From CAVTLG01 sp963802635 (GTDB lineage: Bacteria; Chloroflexota; Ktedonobacteria; Ktedonobacterales; Ktedonobacteraceae): a stretch of DNA of 64,000 nucleotides. A program made the position numbers and the translations under genes. The stretch is from contig CAWDJJ010000001.1 of NCBI GenBank assembly GCA_963802635.1, forward strand, positions 2,604,001 to 2,668,000. The letters run 5' to 3'. This document shows, in pieces, positions 54,284 through 64,000 of the stretch (position 1 is the stretch's first letter; the number at the start of each line of letters is the position of its first letter). Below the pieces are notes generated by a model. That model was not told where the DNA came from and made no database searches. It saw nothing but the letters and a program-made list of their open reading frames with translations.

Positions 54284-54808
54284 GTGATCTGTTGCCCTTT
54301 GTCAGCAAAACTGACCAACAAAGAGCAGAGGTCTAGGCTGGTTGCACTCATCGTAGTAATGTTACTTTGTTTGGTGTGGCTCATCCCTTTTCCACAGTTA
54401 GAAACTGTTATACTCATGACAGCTATCGGTACCATTCTAGGTGTTGTTGTTGGTATGGTGAGCGGCATTGCATTCGGTCTTGCCATTGGCAATGAAGTTG
54501 GCATTCTGGTTGGAATCGTGGCTGGCATCACAGTTGGTCTTGTGAAAGGCGTTGCTGGAGACAGTGTGTTACAAAGTGTAACCAGCACCGAAAGCACCGC
54601 CTTCGTGAGTACGCTTGCCGTTGTAGGTACCATTGGGTTTGGCCTAGTAATCGGCCTAGCAAGCAGGGTTGTTGAAGGCAGTTTGAGGGACATTGCCATT
54701 AGTGTCGTGATCGGATTGGGAGCCGCTCTCATGATCAGTATTATAGTCAGCGGACCGAGAGGTATTGTTGCCGGTTTTATTGTTGGGCTTGCAGCTACGA
54801 TTGCCAGT
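54284..54808 (+). pseudogene. Gly-rich polytopic membrane protein, 3' end lost to an IS
   Basis: From GTG 54284 a frame encodes a very hydrophobic protein of about 175 residues before it meets the terminus of the 2.25-kb IS copy 2. It contains a membrane helix (LVALIVVMLLCLVWLI) and then repeated Gly-rich helices of the type GTILGVVVGMVSGIAFGLAIG and GIVAGITVGLVKG, resembling glycine-zipper or GXXXG membrane repeats. The last codons (PTNCAMRLL) belong to the IS. The true start is uncertain. Function is unknown; the missing C-terminus is not found on the other side of the IS. Confidence 0.55.
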
Positions 54809-56664
54809 CCCACGAATTGCGCAATGAGATTGCTGAAGAGCTTCTCCTGATCTGATGAGTGAAAATCGTGCAGAATGGGATGTTGATCCTGTGAGAGAAA
54901 GCAGAAACAGCGGGATGGAGAGCAAAAAGGACAGAAAATGGGAGAAATTGAGGAACAGCGAGGAAAAAAAGCCATGAGCTTCCACTCGAAGAAGCAAGCC
55001 TATCCGAGAAGAGAGAAGCCAACGGCTGCCGAGACGGTGTTACGCCGTCGCCAAACCCAGAGAAGTGGCAAAGCTTTCTGGGACCCCGAAGAGTCTGATC
55101 GTCACCCGACCTGCGGTTGAGGCTCGCGCGTTGCGAGCGAACCGCTCTTGAAAGTCGAGACGAGAATGCGCACGTTGTGCACGAGACAGGGGCACAGGTG
55201 CAGGCTTCGGGCCAGCAGAGAGACCCAGTTCTTCCTGCACCTCCACCTGCTGGGAACGCGAGCCTCTGCTTGCACGCCCGTCGATGGTGCCGACGACTCC
55301 AATCATGCCAGAGCAGGGGCGCGGAACCGACCATGAGGGGACGTAATAGCACGCTTACCTGACGAGGCTTGGCGGTGGCGTTGCCTTGCCATTGACACTG
55401 TTGCCGCAGAGGGCAGGGACGACAACTGCGGATGCTGGCCGCATAGACCACGCGCAGGCTCCCGTCACCTTCTCTGCGCCGCTCATGCGCAATCAGGGAT
55501 TGACCTGCCGGACAGTGTAGCGTCCCGTCCGGTTGAAGGACAAAGTCTTGCCCCGAGAAGCGGCCAGCTTTCCAGGGCAGGGCCACTGCGGCTGGCCCAT
55601 ATCCCTGGGAGGAAAAAGGAACGTCAGTCGCCTCTTTGTGCACAGGTGGGAGAGCAGGAGCAAACTCGGTCGTGCGTATCGGTTCAGGCTCAAGTTGATG
55701 TCCCAATTCCAGACGCAGGTTCCAGACCCATTGTGAGACGATCTGCCAGGCTTCTTGTCCGCAAGCGGCATGAGAACACCAACGATCCGGGTCTTGTTCG
55801 AGATCTTCATCGGAGAGCGTCGTTTCAAAGGCCCCACGATGCAGATACAACGCCACGACATCAGCAACGGTGAAGGCCTGCTGGGGTAACTTCGTCAAGA
55901 ACAGTTCGTAGATAAGCCCATCGCGTTCGACACCAATGCGCTTCTTCGTTGGTCCAGCAGGATGAGTCGCGACGACCAGGCGGCAACGTTGCCCGCTCGG
56001 GCCTACTAGCACATCCGGGCAGTCATAAAGCGTGCGAACTAGCCCACTTTCCGGACGCGAGAACTGCTGATCGGCAGGCAAATGCAAGCGTGTCTGGACG
56101 ACTGGCAGGTCAAGGAGCCGATAGTCTTTGCCGCGCATGACGAACGCGAACCCAAGCAAGTCGGCCAGGACGGCTCCGGTCCCATAGAGTCCGTCAAGTC
56201 TCAGGAGAGCATGCTCTTCGGGAAACTGATGCGCTCGTAGGTAGGACCTGATCGCCTCCACCGCTCGGCGCAACTCCTCTCGGTACACTCCGTTGCCTGG
56301 GTTGCCGAAGGTACCGAGCCACTGGTAGGAATGCGCTTGCAAGACGGTCGTCCGGGTCCGCACGATTTCTCCTCGTTTGCGCCCTGTGTAGCCAGGTGCA
56401 CACACCTTATCCAACCGGCGCTGAGGGAGAGGCAATTGTGGGGCCTGGGGCAAGGCGCGTTGTCGAGCCGCTTCGCGGGTGCCATCAATGTCGAACACCT
56501 TCCACACGTTGCCTGCTCGATCCGTGAGCCCGCACTGCTGCTCTTCTTTGCAAAGTGGCCGCGCAAGCAGATCTTCCAGAAACAGCGAGCGCAGAGCTTC
56601 GACTGCTTCTGGAGTCAGAGCGGCCAAAAAGCGTGAGAGCGTCGAACGGGCGGGCAAGCGCTCC

Positions 56665-58183
56665 ATGCGTTGATACTAAATAAGAAACCAGAGAGAAAGG
56701 GAGGACAAAATGGCGAAATCTCTTGCGTGGAGGGGAGAAAAGGAGGACAATCTTTTCATACATAAATTTCTCCGAAAAGGAAGGTCCTCCATGAAACATT
56801 CTATCGCATCGACGCAAGAGGAGATGCCCAAGAGTCCGGCCAATCAGATCATTGCCCTTCTGCTCAACGTGCTGTCTGCGGGATCGGTGAGTGCTCCGAC
56901 CACGGCAGTCACGCGTGGACGGGGACGTCCAGCCACCTTGTCTCATGATCATCTCTGGCTGGCGATGCTGCAGACAATGCTGCAAGGGTCCACCAGCTTT
57001 GCCAGTCTTTGGCGCTTGATTACCTGGACCGGGATCGGCCATCTGCCTATCCTGGATCTGACGCGTGACGCGGTGCGCAAACGCTTGCTGCACGCCAAGC
57101 TGGACTCCTTGCACGACCTGCTCGCGCGGGTCAGTCAGGCAGTGTTGCCTTGGACGACTCAGGTGCAAGACCGGGACCTGGCTCCCTTCGCGACCCGCAT
57201 CCTGGCGTTGGATCAAAGTACGCTCAATGCGGTCCGGCGTACCTGCCAGGACGTGCGTGAAGAGCCAGTGGAGAGTGCCCGCTTGCTGGTGGGCAAACTG
57301 GCCGCCCTCTTCGATATCCAGCGACAGCAGTGGGTGCGCGTGCTCTTTCGAGAGGATGTCTTTGCCAATGAGAAGCTCTTCGTCGAAGAACTGCTGGCTG
57401 GCATCCAAAAGGAACCCTCATCCTGGCAGATCTGGGCTATTTCAGCTTCGCGTGGTTCGATTGGCTCACCGATCAGGGCTATTGGTGGCTTTCGCGGATG
57501 CGGGAAAAGACCTCCTACCAGATCGTGCATGTCTTCGTGCAGCAAGGCACGACCTTGGATGCGCTTATCTGGCTGGGGGCCTACAACGCAGATAAAGCCA
57601 AGCATCTGGTGCGCTTGATCCAGTTTGAGCATGCTGGGATCTGCTATCGCTACGTGACCAATGTGCGAGACCCGGCGTTGCTGAGCATGAGTGATGCCGC
57701 CCGTTTGTATGCTCGCCGATGGGATATCGAGTTGGCTTTCAAAATGCTCAAAGGGGAGTTGGGTCTGCACCTGTGGTGGTCGAGCTTTCCCATCCTGGTG
57801 CTCCAACAACTCTTGTGCGCCTTCATCCTGGCTCAAATCCTGCATGCCTTGCACCTGCGGGTGGCCGCAGAGGCGGGCGTGGAACTCTTTGCGGTCTCCT
57901 TGCCGGTGCTGGTCAAGCTGCTGGCTCACGCCCCGGCACGAGCCATGGGAGAGAGCCTGTGCAGTTTGTTGGTGCGCAAAGGCCACCAGCAGGGACTTAT
58001 CCGCCCTTCTCGACGCTATCAACCCATCGTCCCGGCCTTGCTTGAACCCTACCTGCCTGCTCCTGCTGACCTGGTGTGCGTCAGGAAGGAGCGCTATGGT
58101 AGGCGCAAATGCGAGCCTCGTTCCCATCGTCCGTGCTTTCAACCGCGTTTTTTCTCTTTCTTTTTGATTTAGTATCAACGTAT
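56665..58183 (+). mobile_element. IS4-family insertion sequence with 12-bp target duplication
   Basis: A 1519-bp element inserted in the transposase gene of the 2.25-kb IS copy 2. Target duplication GGCAAGCGCTCC lies at 56653-56664 and 58184-58195. Terminal inverted repeats start ATGCGTTGATACTAAAT on the left and ATACGTTGATACTAAAT on the complement of the right end. It contains one transposase gene with a frameshift. Confidence 0.92.
56791..58172 (+). pseudogene. IS4-family transposase with one frameshift
   Basis: ATG 56791 lies behind AAGGAAGG. The N-terminal frame contains TRGRGRPATLSHDHLWLAM, ILALDQSTLNAV with the first catalytic Asp, and FREDVFANEKLFVEELL. Within CCAAAAGG at about 57406-57413 the frame is displaced by one base; the -1 frame continues with GTLILADLGYFSFAWFDWL (second Asp), IVHVFVQQGTTLDALIWLGA and YARRWDIELAFKMLKGELGL, the IS4 YREK signature with the catalytic Glu. 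It ends at 58172. The A AAG sequence could in principle support -1 slippage, but simple mutation or sequencing error is as likely. Confidence 0.85.
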
Positions 58184-58588
58184 GGCAAGCGCTCCCGCCC
58201 AAAGAGCGCCATGAAGGCAGTGGCAAAAGGATACACACGCTCGTAGAACGCCTCCAACGTGTGTTCACCGCTGATGGCGTAGCCCAAGAGCACCGCCACA
58301 AAGTCGAGAACCTCATAGAGTCCGAAACGCCGCCGTGCGAAGTGCACCTGCTGGCTAAGAGCTGAGAGCACTCCCTGCTTGCGCAAATGGTGGACCAGGA
58401 GCGCAACTTCGCCCAACCAGCAAGGCGTTGAGGGCTGAGATTGGGAAGAGGTCTGGATAGTTACTGCAGAATCGGTGATACTGTTCATGTCTGTCTCCTT
58501 ATTGGGAACGATTTTCTTCTTCCTCATTAAGGAGACACGTTTTTCTGCCTACTCGCTACTGGTTACATCTCGTTGCGCAATTCGTGGG

Positions 58589-58912
58589 CATATACACACG
58601 TAATGGTAAGCGAATGGTTTGGTGAAACTGCTCCGTGAGCCACTCAGGATCATGATAATAGTCTTTCCCCCCTGGCATGGCCGTAAAGCAACCAGATTGG
58701 CTGGCGACTTTTGAAAAGAGGTCAGAGTTCCTCCATGCCAACCAGATCGCAACCAGTCCTCCAAGCGATGCTCCCCAGAGTCCTCGTTCCTGTGTTTCTC
58801 TGTAATCCCGCTCGATCACCTTCATCACTTCCTGGAGGAGAAACGTCTCATAGCGTTCGTTGAACCAATATTCAGCCGTACGATCTTCTGGTTCGATCAT
58901 AACAAGCCGCAC
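58589..58912 (-). pseudogene. esterase (alpha/beta hydrolase, Fes/EsD-like) fragment
   Basis: The minus-strand frame encodes about 105 residues: VMIEPEDRTAEYWFN, ERYETFLLQEVMKVIERDY and GLWGASLGGLVAIWLAW, the last being the GxSxG nucleophile elbow of enterochelin esterase/esterase D-like hydrolases, then SQSGCFTAMPGG. An in-frame stop lies directly upstream of the fragment, so the N-terminus has been lost, and at 58589 the sequence is cut by the 2.25-kb IS copy 2, which removes the catalytic Asp/His region. The last codons (PTNCATRC) are IS-derived. It should be inactive. The original enzyme may have hydrolysed a siderophore or other ester. Confidence 0.8.
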
Positions 58913-59087
58913 TGGCTGTTTACGCTATGAAGCACCCTACCCAACCCACCCTCAAAAGTTACTGAAAGATACTGCCCACCAACCAAGCTGTGTTTGCATA
59001 AAGTGTTAAAATGTTATTGACCATGACCACCTCCTGGAAGAGCATAGCAAGGGAGATAGTGACAAATGAATAGGAAAGGAGAGAGAA

Positions 59088-60576
59088 ATGGAGTTACCAC
59101 TTGAGGAACAAGAACAGATCCGTCGTTTATTTCATCTTGAGAAGCAAAATATCAGACAGATCCAGCGAGAAACAGGCCATTGTCGTCAAGCCATTAGAAG
59201 AGCGATTGAACAGAAACCATCCTCAGACGAACTGGCTTCATCTCTGTTCCGATCAGCTCCTGTCTTTGGTCCCTATCAAGCCCGCGTCGAAGCATTCCTG
59301 ACCACAAACGATCACCTTCCCCGCAAACAACAGTACTCCTCCCACCGGATTTTTGAGCTAATTCGTGAGGAAGGATACCAAGGATGCAAGTCACGTGTCC
59401 GACAATATATTGCCCAGTGGAAAGAAAAGCATCACCCTCCCGAACGCTTTCTGCCGTTAGAATTTGAGCCAGGGGAAGATGCACAAGTGGATTGGGGTGA
59501 AGCCTTTGCTCTCATCAATGGACAAAGGCAAAAGGTGCAATTTTTTGTGATGCATCTGTGTTATTCTCGTCGGACCTTTGCCGCCTGTTTCCCTTCGCAA
59601 AATCAAGAAAGTTTTCTGTGGGCACATGTTCAAGCCTTTCGCCATTTTGGAGGAGTTCCGCATCGAATCAGTTATGACAATTTGGCAACTGCCGTCAAAC
59701 TGGTCTTTGATAAAACCAAAAAGCGCCGTCCATCTCGTCAAGAGGCTCGTGCCTTTGCATCATTTCGGAGTTACTACTTGTTTGAGTCCCATTTTTGTCA
59801 ACCAGCCAAAGGCAATGAAAAAGGCGGTGTAGAAGCCGCCGTTGGATACACGAGGCGAAATTTCCTTGTTCCGCTCCCAAGTGCAACGAGTTTTTGCCGA
59901 TCTCAATCGGCAGGTGTTAGAACGCTGTCTTGCCGAGGATGCACGTACCGTCTCACGTGAGAGGCAAACGATAGGACAAGCATGGGAAAAAGAGTGCTCC
60001 CTCTTGTTACCGCTTCCCCCCTCTGAGTATGATTGTTGTGATATGGTCACAGCTCAACTGACTCCCTATTCACAGGTGCATTATGAAACCAACAGATATT
60101 CCGTGCCAGTCAACTATGCTCGCAAAACGGTGACAGTCAAAGCCTACCCTTTTACGATTGACATTTATGATGGAACGCACAAATTGGCGAGCCATTCCCG
60201 CTGTTATGAGCGCGAACAAGATATTTTTGATCCGCTTCACTATCTCGCTTTGCTTGAACAAAAACCAGGAGCCTTTGACTATGCAAAGCCAATGAGACGT
60301 TGGCGAAGAGAGTGGCCCCCGTCCTACCAGCAGATGTTGGACAAGCTCAAAGAGATGTGGCCTGATGGACGAGGTATTCAAGAATTTGTCCGTATCTTGA
60401 TGCTTCATGAACATTACTCACCCTCACACATGGAACAAGCAATTGAACGTGCACTCCTGTACGGTTGTACCCACCTCGACGGAGTGCTCTATTGTCTTCA
60501 CGAAATAGCTGATGCAGGTGAACAGGCTGACAGGAAACCGAGGGCGTTTCCTAACCGTGAAAAGGTTCTTCAATAG
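59088..60576 (+). pseudogene. istA: IS21-family transposase IstA, one frameshift
   Basis: ATG 59088 follows AAAGGAGAGAG. The N-terminal HTH (LEKQNIRQIQRETGHCRQAIRRAI) and the catalytic core (AQVDWGEAFALINGQRQKVQFFVM with the first Asp, PHRISYDNLATAV with the second, KGNEKGGVEAAVGYTRRNFLVPLP with the Glu) are typical of IstA. One base is missing at about 59875; the next frame resumes with VQRVFADLNRQVLERCLAED and runs to 60576. No istB ATPase gene follows, although IS21 elements normally carry one; another IS begins within 100 bases. The element is therefore incomplete. Confidence 0.85.
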
Positions 60577-60658
60577 AGACACCAACCAGCTTGTACTTGG
60601 CAGAGTAAGGTAAGCTGACTCTCGACGAGGCTCGTTCCCTCGTCAAGGAGATCAGCTT

Positions 60659-61743
60659 ATGATGCCTACACTTGTCAAAGAACAGGCACCCGTCCCACCA
60701 CCATGTTATCAGCGTGCACAAGTCAAGCGAGGTCCTGCTTTACACATTGATGCTCTGACTCTGGTGACCATATTGCATTTGCTCGCACTTTGCCGTATGG
60801 CAGTTCATCTGGCCCACCGTCGCTGTCCTCCTCCATTGCCAGCCGGTCCAGGGGGAGCTCCGCGCACCTATAGTGAGGAGAGCCTGCTTCTGATCAGTCT
60901 CTTGCGTACCTTATGGCGATTATCGTATCAGGATATGCATGATTGGCTCCAGAGTTGGCCTGCTTTGGCCCTTGCCTGTGGTTTGCCTCTAGACAAACAG
61001 GGACGGCCTCGCATTCCGAGCAAATCGCAGCAGTGCAAACGCCGCCATGCTGCTGGGGCTCCTGTACACGAGTCGCTCTTCGTGCTGACCGTTTTGCAAG
61101 CCATCCGACGGCAACTCATTGGGGCTCGTGATCTCATCATTGATAGTGCTCCGATCCTGGCCTGGAGACGACGTGATCCTGATGCTGCTTTTGGACATGC
61201 TCCTGCTCACCATCCTCTCCCTCTCTTACGAGGGTTCCGCGTGCATACCCTCATCTGTCGTGGTTCAGGCTTACCTCTCTTCTTTTTGCTCTCTCCTGCC
61301 AACTCACACGATGCCCCTTTTGCACAACGTTTGTTAGCAGGAGCCGTTCATCTCTACCAGATTCGTCCCCGTATCGTTCGCCTGGACGCTGCCTATTGGG
61401 GTCTGCGTCTCATTGCCTGGATTCATGCCGTACTTGGTGCTGTTGCCGTCATCCCTTGGAATCCCAAAACCAGAAGAAGCGCTCCTGCTTACCACCAACC
61501 TGGACCAGAGAAGAACTCGGAAAGCGCAGTAGCATCGAGCGCTTCTTTGGACGCGTTTTTCTCTTTTTTCATCTCCAACGTCCACCTTTGTGTGGTTGGT
61601 CCGAGATCGTTTCGCAGGTGGCCTTAACCTACGCTGCTTCTCTTATCGTTGGGTTAGCCGCTCAGCAGGCTGGTCGTCCTGATCTCATCCGCTCACCCAA
61701 GCGCGTCTTAGCTCATCTATGGGAGAGGGATTCCGAGTTATGA
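60659..61743 (+). pseudogene. DDE transposase of an unassigned IS, one frameshift
   Basis: ATG 60659 follows CAAGGAG. The protein shows EESLLLISLLRTLWRLSYQDMHDWL, RDLIIDSAPILAWRRRDPDAAFGH (first catalytic Asp), RGFRVHTLICRGSGLP, IVRLDAAYWGLRLI (second Asp) and then loses frame near 61480. The next frame, TREELGKRSSIERFFGRVFLFF, supplies the catalytic Glu and continues with YAASLIVGLAAQQAGRPDLIRSPKR to TGA at 61741-61743. This is a DDE_Tnp_1-like (IS4/IS5 superfamily) enzyme; I could not assign a family more exactly or find its terminal repeats. Confidence 0.75.
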
Positions 61744-62010
61744 AACGCCCTCAAGGTGGTAATAGACATCTGAGGCATGGTTTGCTCCTTCTTGAAGATA
61801 CAAAGAGGAGTATGCGGCAACAGCATACTCCTCATATGATGAATAGCGCATGTTGCCGCGCTACGTAAAAATCATGCTGATGAGATGTGGCATTCCACAC
61901 CAATCAAGCATGGTATCCAGATACGGCTAGATAACCTTCACGACCGCCTTCGTCGTTCGGGACGCAGGAAACGTACGCACACCGGCAGGTGCACTCCAAA
62001 GCCACATGAC
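61744..62010. other. intergenic region with overlapping hairpin and pseudoknot potential
   Basis: A perfect 10-bp hairpin, GAGGAGTATG at 61805-61814 against CATACTCCTC at 61824-61833, encloses the loop CGGCAACAG. The loop sequence GCGGCAACA (61814-61822) is exactly complementary to TGTTGCCGC at 61851-61859, so the two pairings could form a pseudoknot or compete. It may be a bidirectional terminator between the transposase (plus) and helicase (minus) genes, or an IS end. No gene was found here. Confidence 0.5.
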
Positions 62011-64000
62011 CTACCAGAGCGTCAGTTGCTCTGCTTCCAGGCGAGGAACGGGAGTGGCTGCACCCACAGACGATGGTTCGGCCTGCGCCTCCTGGGCGAT
62101 AAAATCCCATAGCGTTGGCCCTTGATCTGCCTGGAGTGGCTTCTTTTTCGCCACTATCGGCTGAGGCTGCTCCTCGGCTGAGGTCACTGCGGGGATATCT
62201 TTGACTTCGACCTGGACTCGTGGTTTTTTCGCTGCTGGCCTGCTGCTGGCCTTGCGGCAACGCTGGCGCGCGAGCTGAATATGCGCCATATTGCCAAACA
62301 CCAGTGCCTCCGTCGCCTCCACCGGCTTTTCCGGCTCCTGTGGTTTGGCACGCACCTGCTTCTGCACGGTGACGTCCTTCTGCGGTGGTGGAGCTGGTGC
62401 TACAACCGATGGTGCGGGTGGCATCACCGGTCCCTGCGGCGTTACAGCCTCTGGTTGTACTCTGGCTGGTTCCACACGAGGAGAGCAGACAGCCTCTTCG
62501 CTCGCTGCAGCAGGATGCACCGGGATCGGATCGACAGCCCTGACGATCTGTACCCGAGAGCGCGCAGATGGCACTCCCCAGACCGATGGCTGTGGCCCGG
62601 TGAAAAACTTTGGGAGTTGCTCAGCTAGCGTATCGGTCGCACCGAGCCAGTTCCGACCGCAACGTAACGCTTCTTGCTCTTCGTTGGCGCGACGCTGGAA
62701 TGCTTCTGTCAGCTCCTGCGTGTCGTCTACCGCCATGAGCGCCTCAGGATCGCGGTCCTCGTCTGTGAGGAATTCAGCTTCCACCACTTCCGTAAAGCGG
62801 GCCAGCGTCGTTTGATCTGCGCCAGCCTCTTCAATGAGTGCCCCGCGAGCTGGTTCACCGGCAAAGGATGCCGCCGCACCACTTTGCCCTCCCAGCTTCC
62901 GCATTTTCTGGTGTCCAGCGGTACCTGCATAGGCCATATAGTAGATCCTGACCTCTTCCCGCTTTCCCAACCGCCAGGCGCGTCGCGATGCCTGTTCGAG
63001 CATAAAGAGATTGAGAGCCATTTCGTACCAGATAATGGTATCCACCACACTTTGCAGATTGATGCCCTCATTGACGCGTGCATAGGGCACAATAGCGACG
63101 GTAATCGGTGGCTTGCCATCTCCCCCATGCATAGCATCGATGATCGCCTGCTGCCGATCTTCTGGCTTGATCTGGTTGGGTAAACACCAACTGTCAATGG
63201 CAGCTTGTTGTAACACCCACTGCAAGCGTTTCCCCATCGAACGCTCGTCATTCTGATCGATGTAGAGCATCAGACGACGTCCCTCCGCTCGTTCTTTCTG
63301 CACCACCTCGATGAGCCGCTTTTCCATCGGATAGAGGTAATCCCAGGCCAGTTGCGGCGTTTTGAGCAGACAGAACCTTCCCAGCTCATCTCCCCAGGTG
63401 GATCGCCGCGTTTGCCAGAGCTCGAAGGGTTTCTCACACGGCAACACGGCAAACCAGCGCGGGATTGTTCCTGGGCCATACGGGCCGTCTGGTTCTGTTG
63501 GCGTGCAGACGCACTGAGCGATTTGACGATCCCGAGATAGGCTCCAAGCAAATCGTGCTCACTCACCCATGCAAGAAGCTGTTCCCGCTTCGCCTGCGCT
63601 TGCTCCAGAGCGCGACGGGCCTCTTGCTCCTTCTGGCTCCATTCCACGAGGATCTCCCGATCCGCAAGCCCATCGCGAACGGCTTCGAAGAGCTGTTGCT
63701 TTTCCTGGTTCAGTTCAGCTAATCTTTGCCGTGGTACTTGTACGATGTGCTCGGCTTCATCAATCTTCGCTTTCACCTCTGGATCATACATGGAGACCAC
63801 TTCCGGGATTTCGATCTTCTTTGGCATAAATGCGCCAACATCTAAGACCGTCAGAAAGGCCAGCAATTCGAGCAGGTACGGAATCAACTTGGCGGAAAGA
63901 CCTGGAGCTGGCACCGTGGAAACCTGCACATCTGCTTTCCCACTGCCTTTGCGCGCCTCGGATTCGTACTCTTTGATCCACAGTTGAATCACCCCATAGC
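62011..64000 (-). pseudogene. SNF2-like helicase, C-terminal part, frameshifted, continues past window
   Basis: Two minus-strand frames form one gene that enters from beyond 64000. The first (to about 63470) contains ALEQAQAKREQLLAWVSEH within a long coiled coil that splits the helicase lobes. A one-base shift near 63475 leads to IPRWFAVLPCEKPFELWQTR, then the second RecA lobe: LMLYIDQNDERSMGKRLQWVL, ITVAIVPYARVNEGINLQSV (motif V) and LEQASRRAWRLGKREEVRIYY (motif VI), the signature of SNF2/SWI2-type ATPases. A Pro/Gln-rich tail contains PPQKDVTVQKQ, shared with the membrane protein at the left edge. It probably remodels or translocates on DNA as part of a plasmid or ICE backbone. The Walker A half lies outside the window. 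Confidence 0.8.

Larger units (their letters stand above)
55040..58488 (-). pseudogene. transposase of the unclassified 2.25-kb IS, copy 2, split by IS4
   Basis: ATG 58488 (AAGGAG upstream, inside the same hairpin as in copy 1) starts the N-terminal part, which is interrupted after FGRERLP at 58184 by an IS4-family element and resumes at 56664 with LPARSTLSRFLAAL. Unlike copy 1 it keeps frame through FDIDGTREAARQRALPQ and on to HDWSRRHHRR. Near 55270 it shares with copy 1 a +1 shift to the final domain (LSRAQRAHSRLDFQERFARNAR ... FATSLGLATA, ending at 55040). The shift common to both copies predates their separation, so it is not a sequencing error in one copy. Confidence 0.82.
54809..58588 (-). 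mobile_element. unclassified 2.25-kb IS, copy 2, carrying a nested IS4 element
   Basis: The second copy of the element at 31821-34068, on the opposite strand and nearly identical. Its ends are CCCACGAATTGCGCAA at 54809-54824 and the complement ending at 58588. An IS4-family element with a 12-bp target duplication sits at 56665-58183; without it the copy is 2249 bp. Its flanks are a broken membrane protein gene on the left and an esterase fragment on the right, without a target duplication. Confidence 0.9.

Noticed and set aside
58975..60605. Similar sequences ACCAACCA-AGCTGTG and ACCAACCAGCTTGTA flanking the IstA gene as possible IS21 ends
   Set aside because: They are in direct rather than inverted orientation and match imperfectly, so they do not define IS termini.
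1..64000. CRISPR arrays, tRNA or rRNA genes
   Set aside because: No regularly spaced repeats and no cloverleaf or rRNA-like sequence were recognised on either strand by eye.

Overview
The window looks like accessory DNA from a large bacterial genome with many insertion sequences, probably a Ktedonobacteria-type member of the Chloroflexota. That assignment is an inference from the mixture of IS families, the replication-relaxation and TraG-like backbone genes and the large NRPS locus; no rRNA or marker gene is present to prove it. No tRNA, rRNA or CRISPR array was seen.

Layout. 1-8.3 kb is plasmid- or ICE-like backbone: membrane proteins, a TOPRIM gene remnant cut by an ISAs1-family element, a TraG/VirD4-like ATPase and a replication-relaxation protein. 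8.3-11.4 kb holds small regulators and a low-molecular-weight tyrosine phosphatase gene split by an IS1634-like element with a clean 6-bp target duplication. 12.06-19.4 kb is a nest: a Tn3-family transposase relic carries a Tn554-like element (three transposition genes plus a pentapeptide-repeat/TIR-like gene) inserted inside its 3' part. 19.5-24.6 kb has an FHA/winged-helix regulator, a broken Ser/Thr kinase, an IS701-family transposase, an HTH/coiled-coil protein and a Cys-rich membrane protein. 24.67-29.09 kb is a group II intron on the minus strand whose maturase gene is interrupted by a 2-kb large serine recombinase element at the conserved RT QGG motif. 29.1-36.2 kb is a pile-up of IS701-like, IS1182, an unclassified 2.25-kb IS, another IS701-like and ISAzo13 elements.

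36.2-54.05 kb is the most coherent functional locus, a minus-strand biosynthetic operon. It starts with a near-consensus promoter, then an MbtH-like gene, two uncharacterised small genes, a third small gene with a frameshift, and three NRPS genes. Read in order the assembly line is FAAL-ACP, Cy-A(Cys)-PCP, Cy-A(Cys)-PCP, Cy-A(Cys, with internal Ox)-PCP, C-A(Gly)-PCP. This predicts a fatty-acyl chain followed by three Cys-derived thiazoline/thiazole rings and a glycine. The last gene ends on a relic IS terminus with no thioesterase, so the line looks truncated.

54.3-61.8 kb again holds IS elements, including a second copy of the 2.25-kb IS into which an IS4-family element has jumped with a 12-bp target duplication, and fragments of a membrane protein and an esterase. 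62.0-64.0 kb is the C-terminal part of an SNF2-like helicase, probably the same backbone as the left end. Many otherwise intact genes carry a single one-base frameshift, which may be decay or sequencing error and should be kept in mind when reading the calls.
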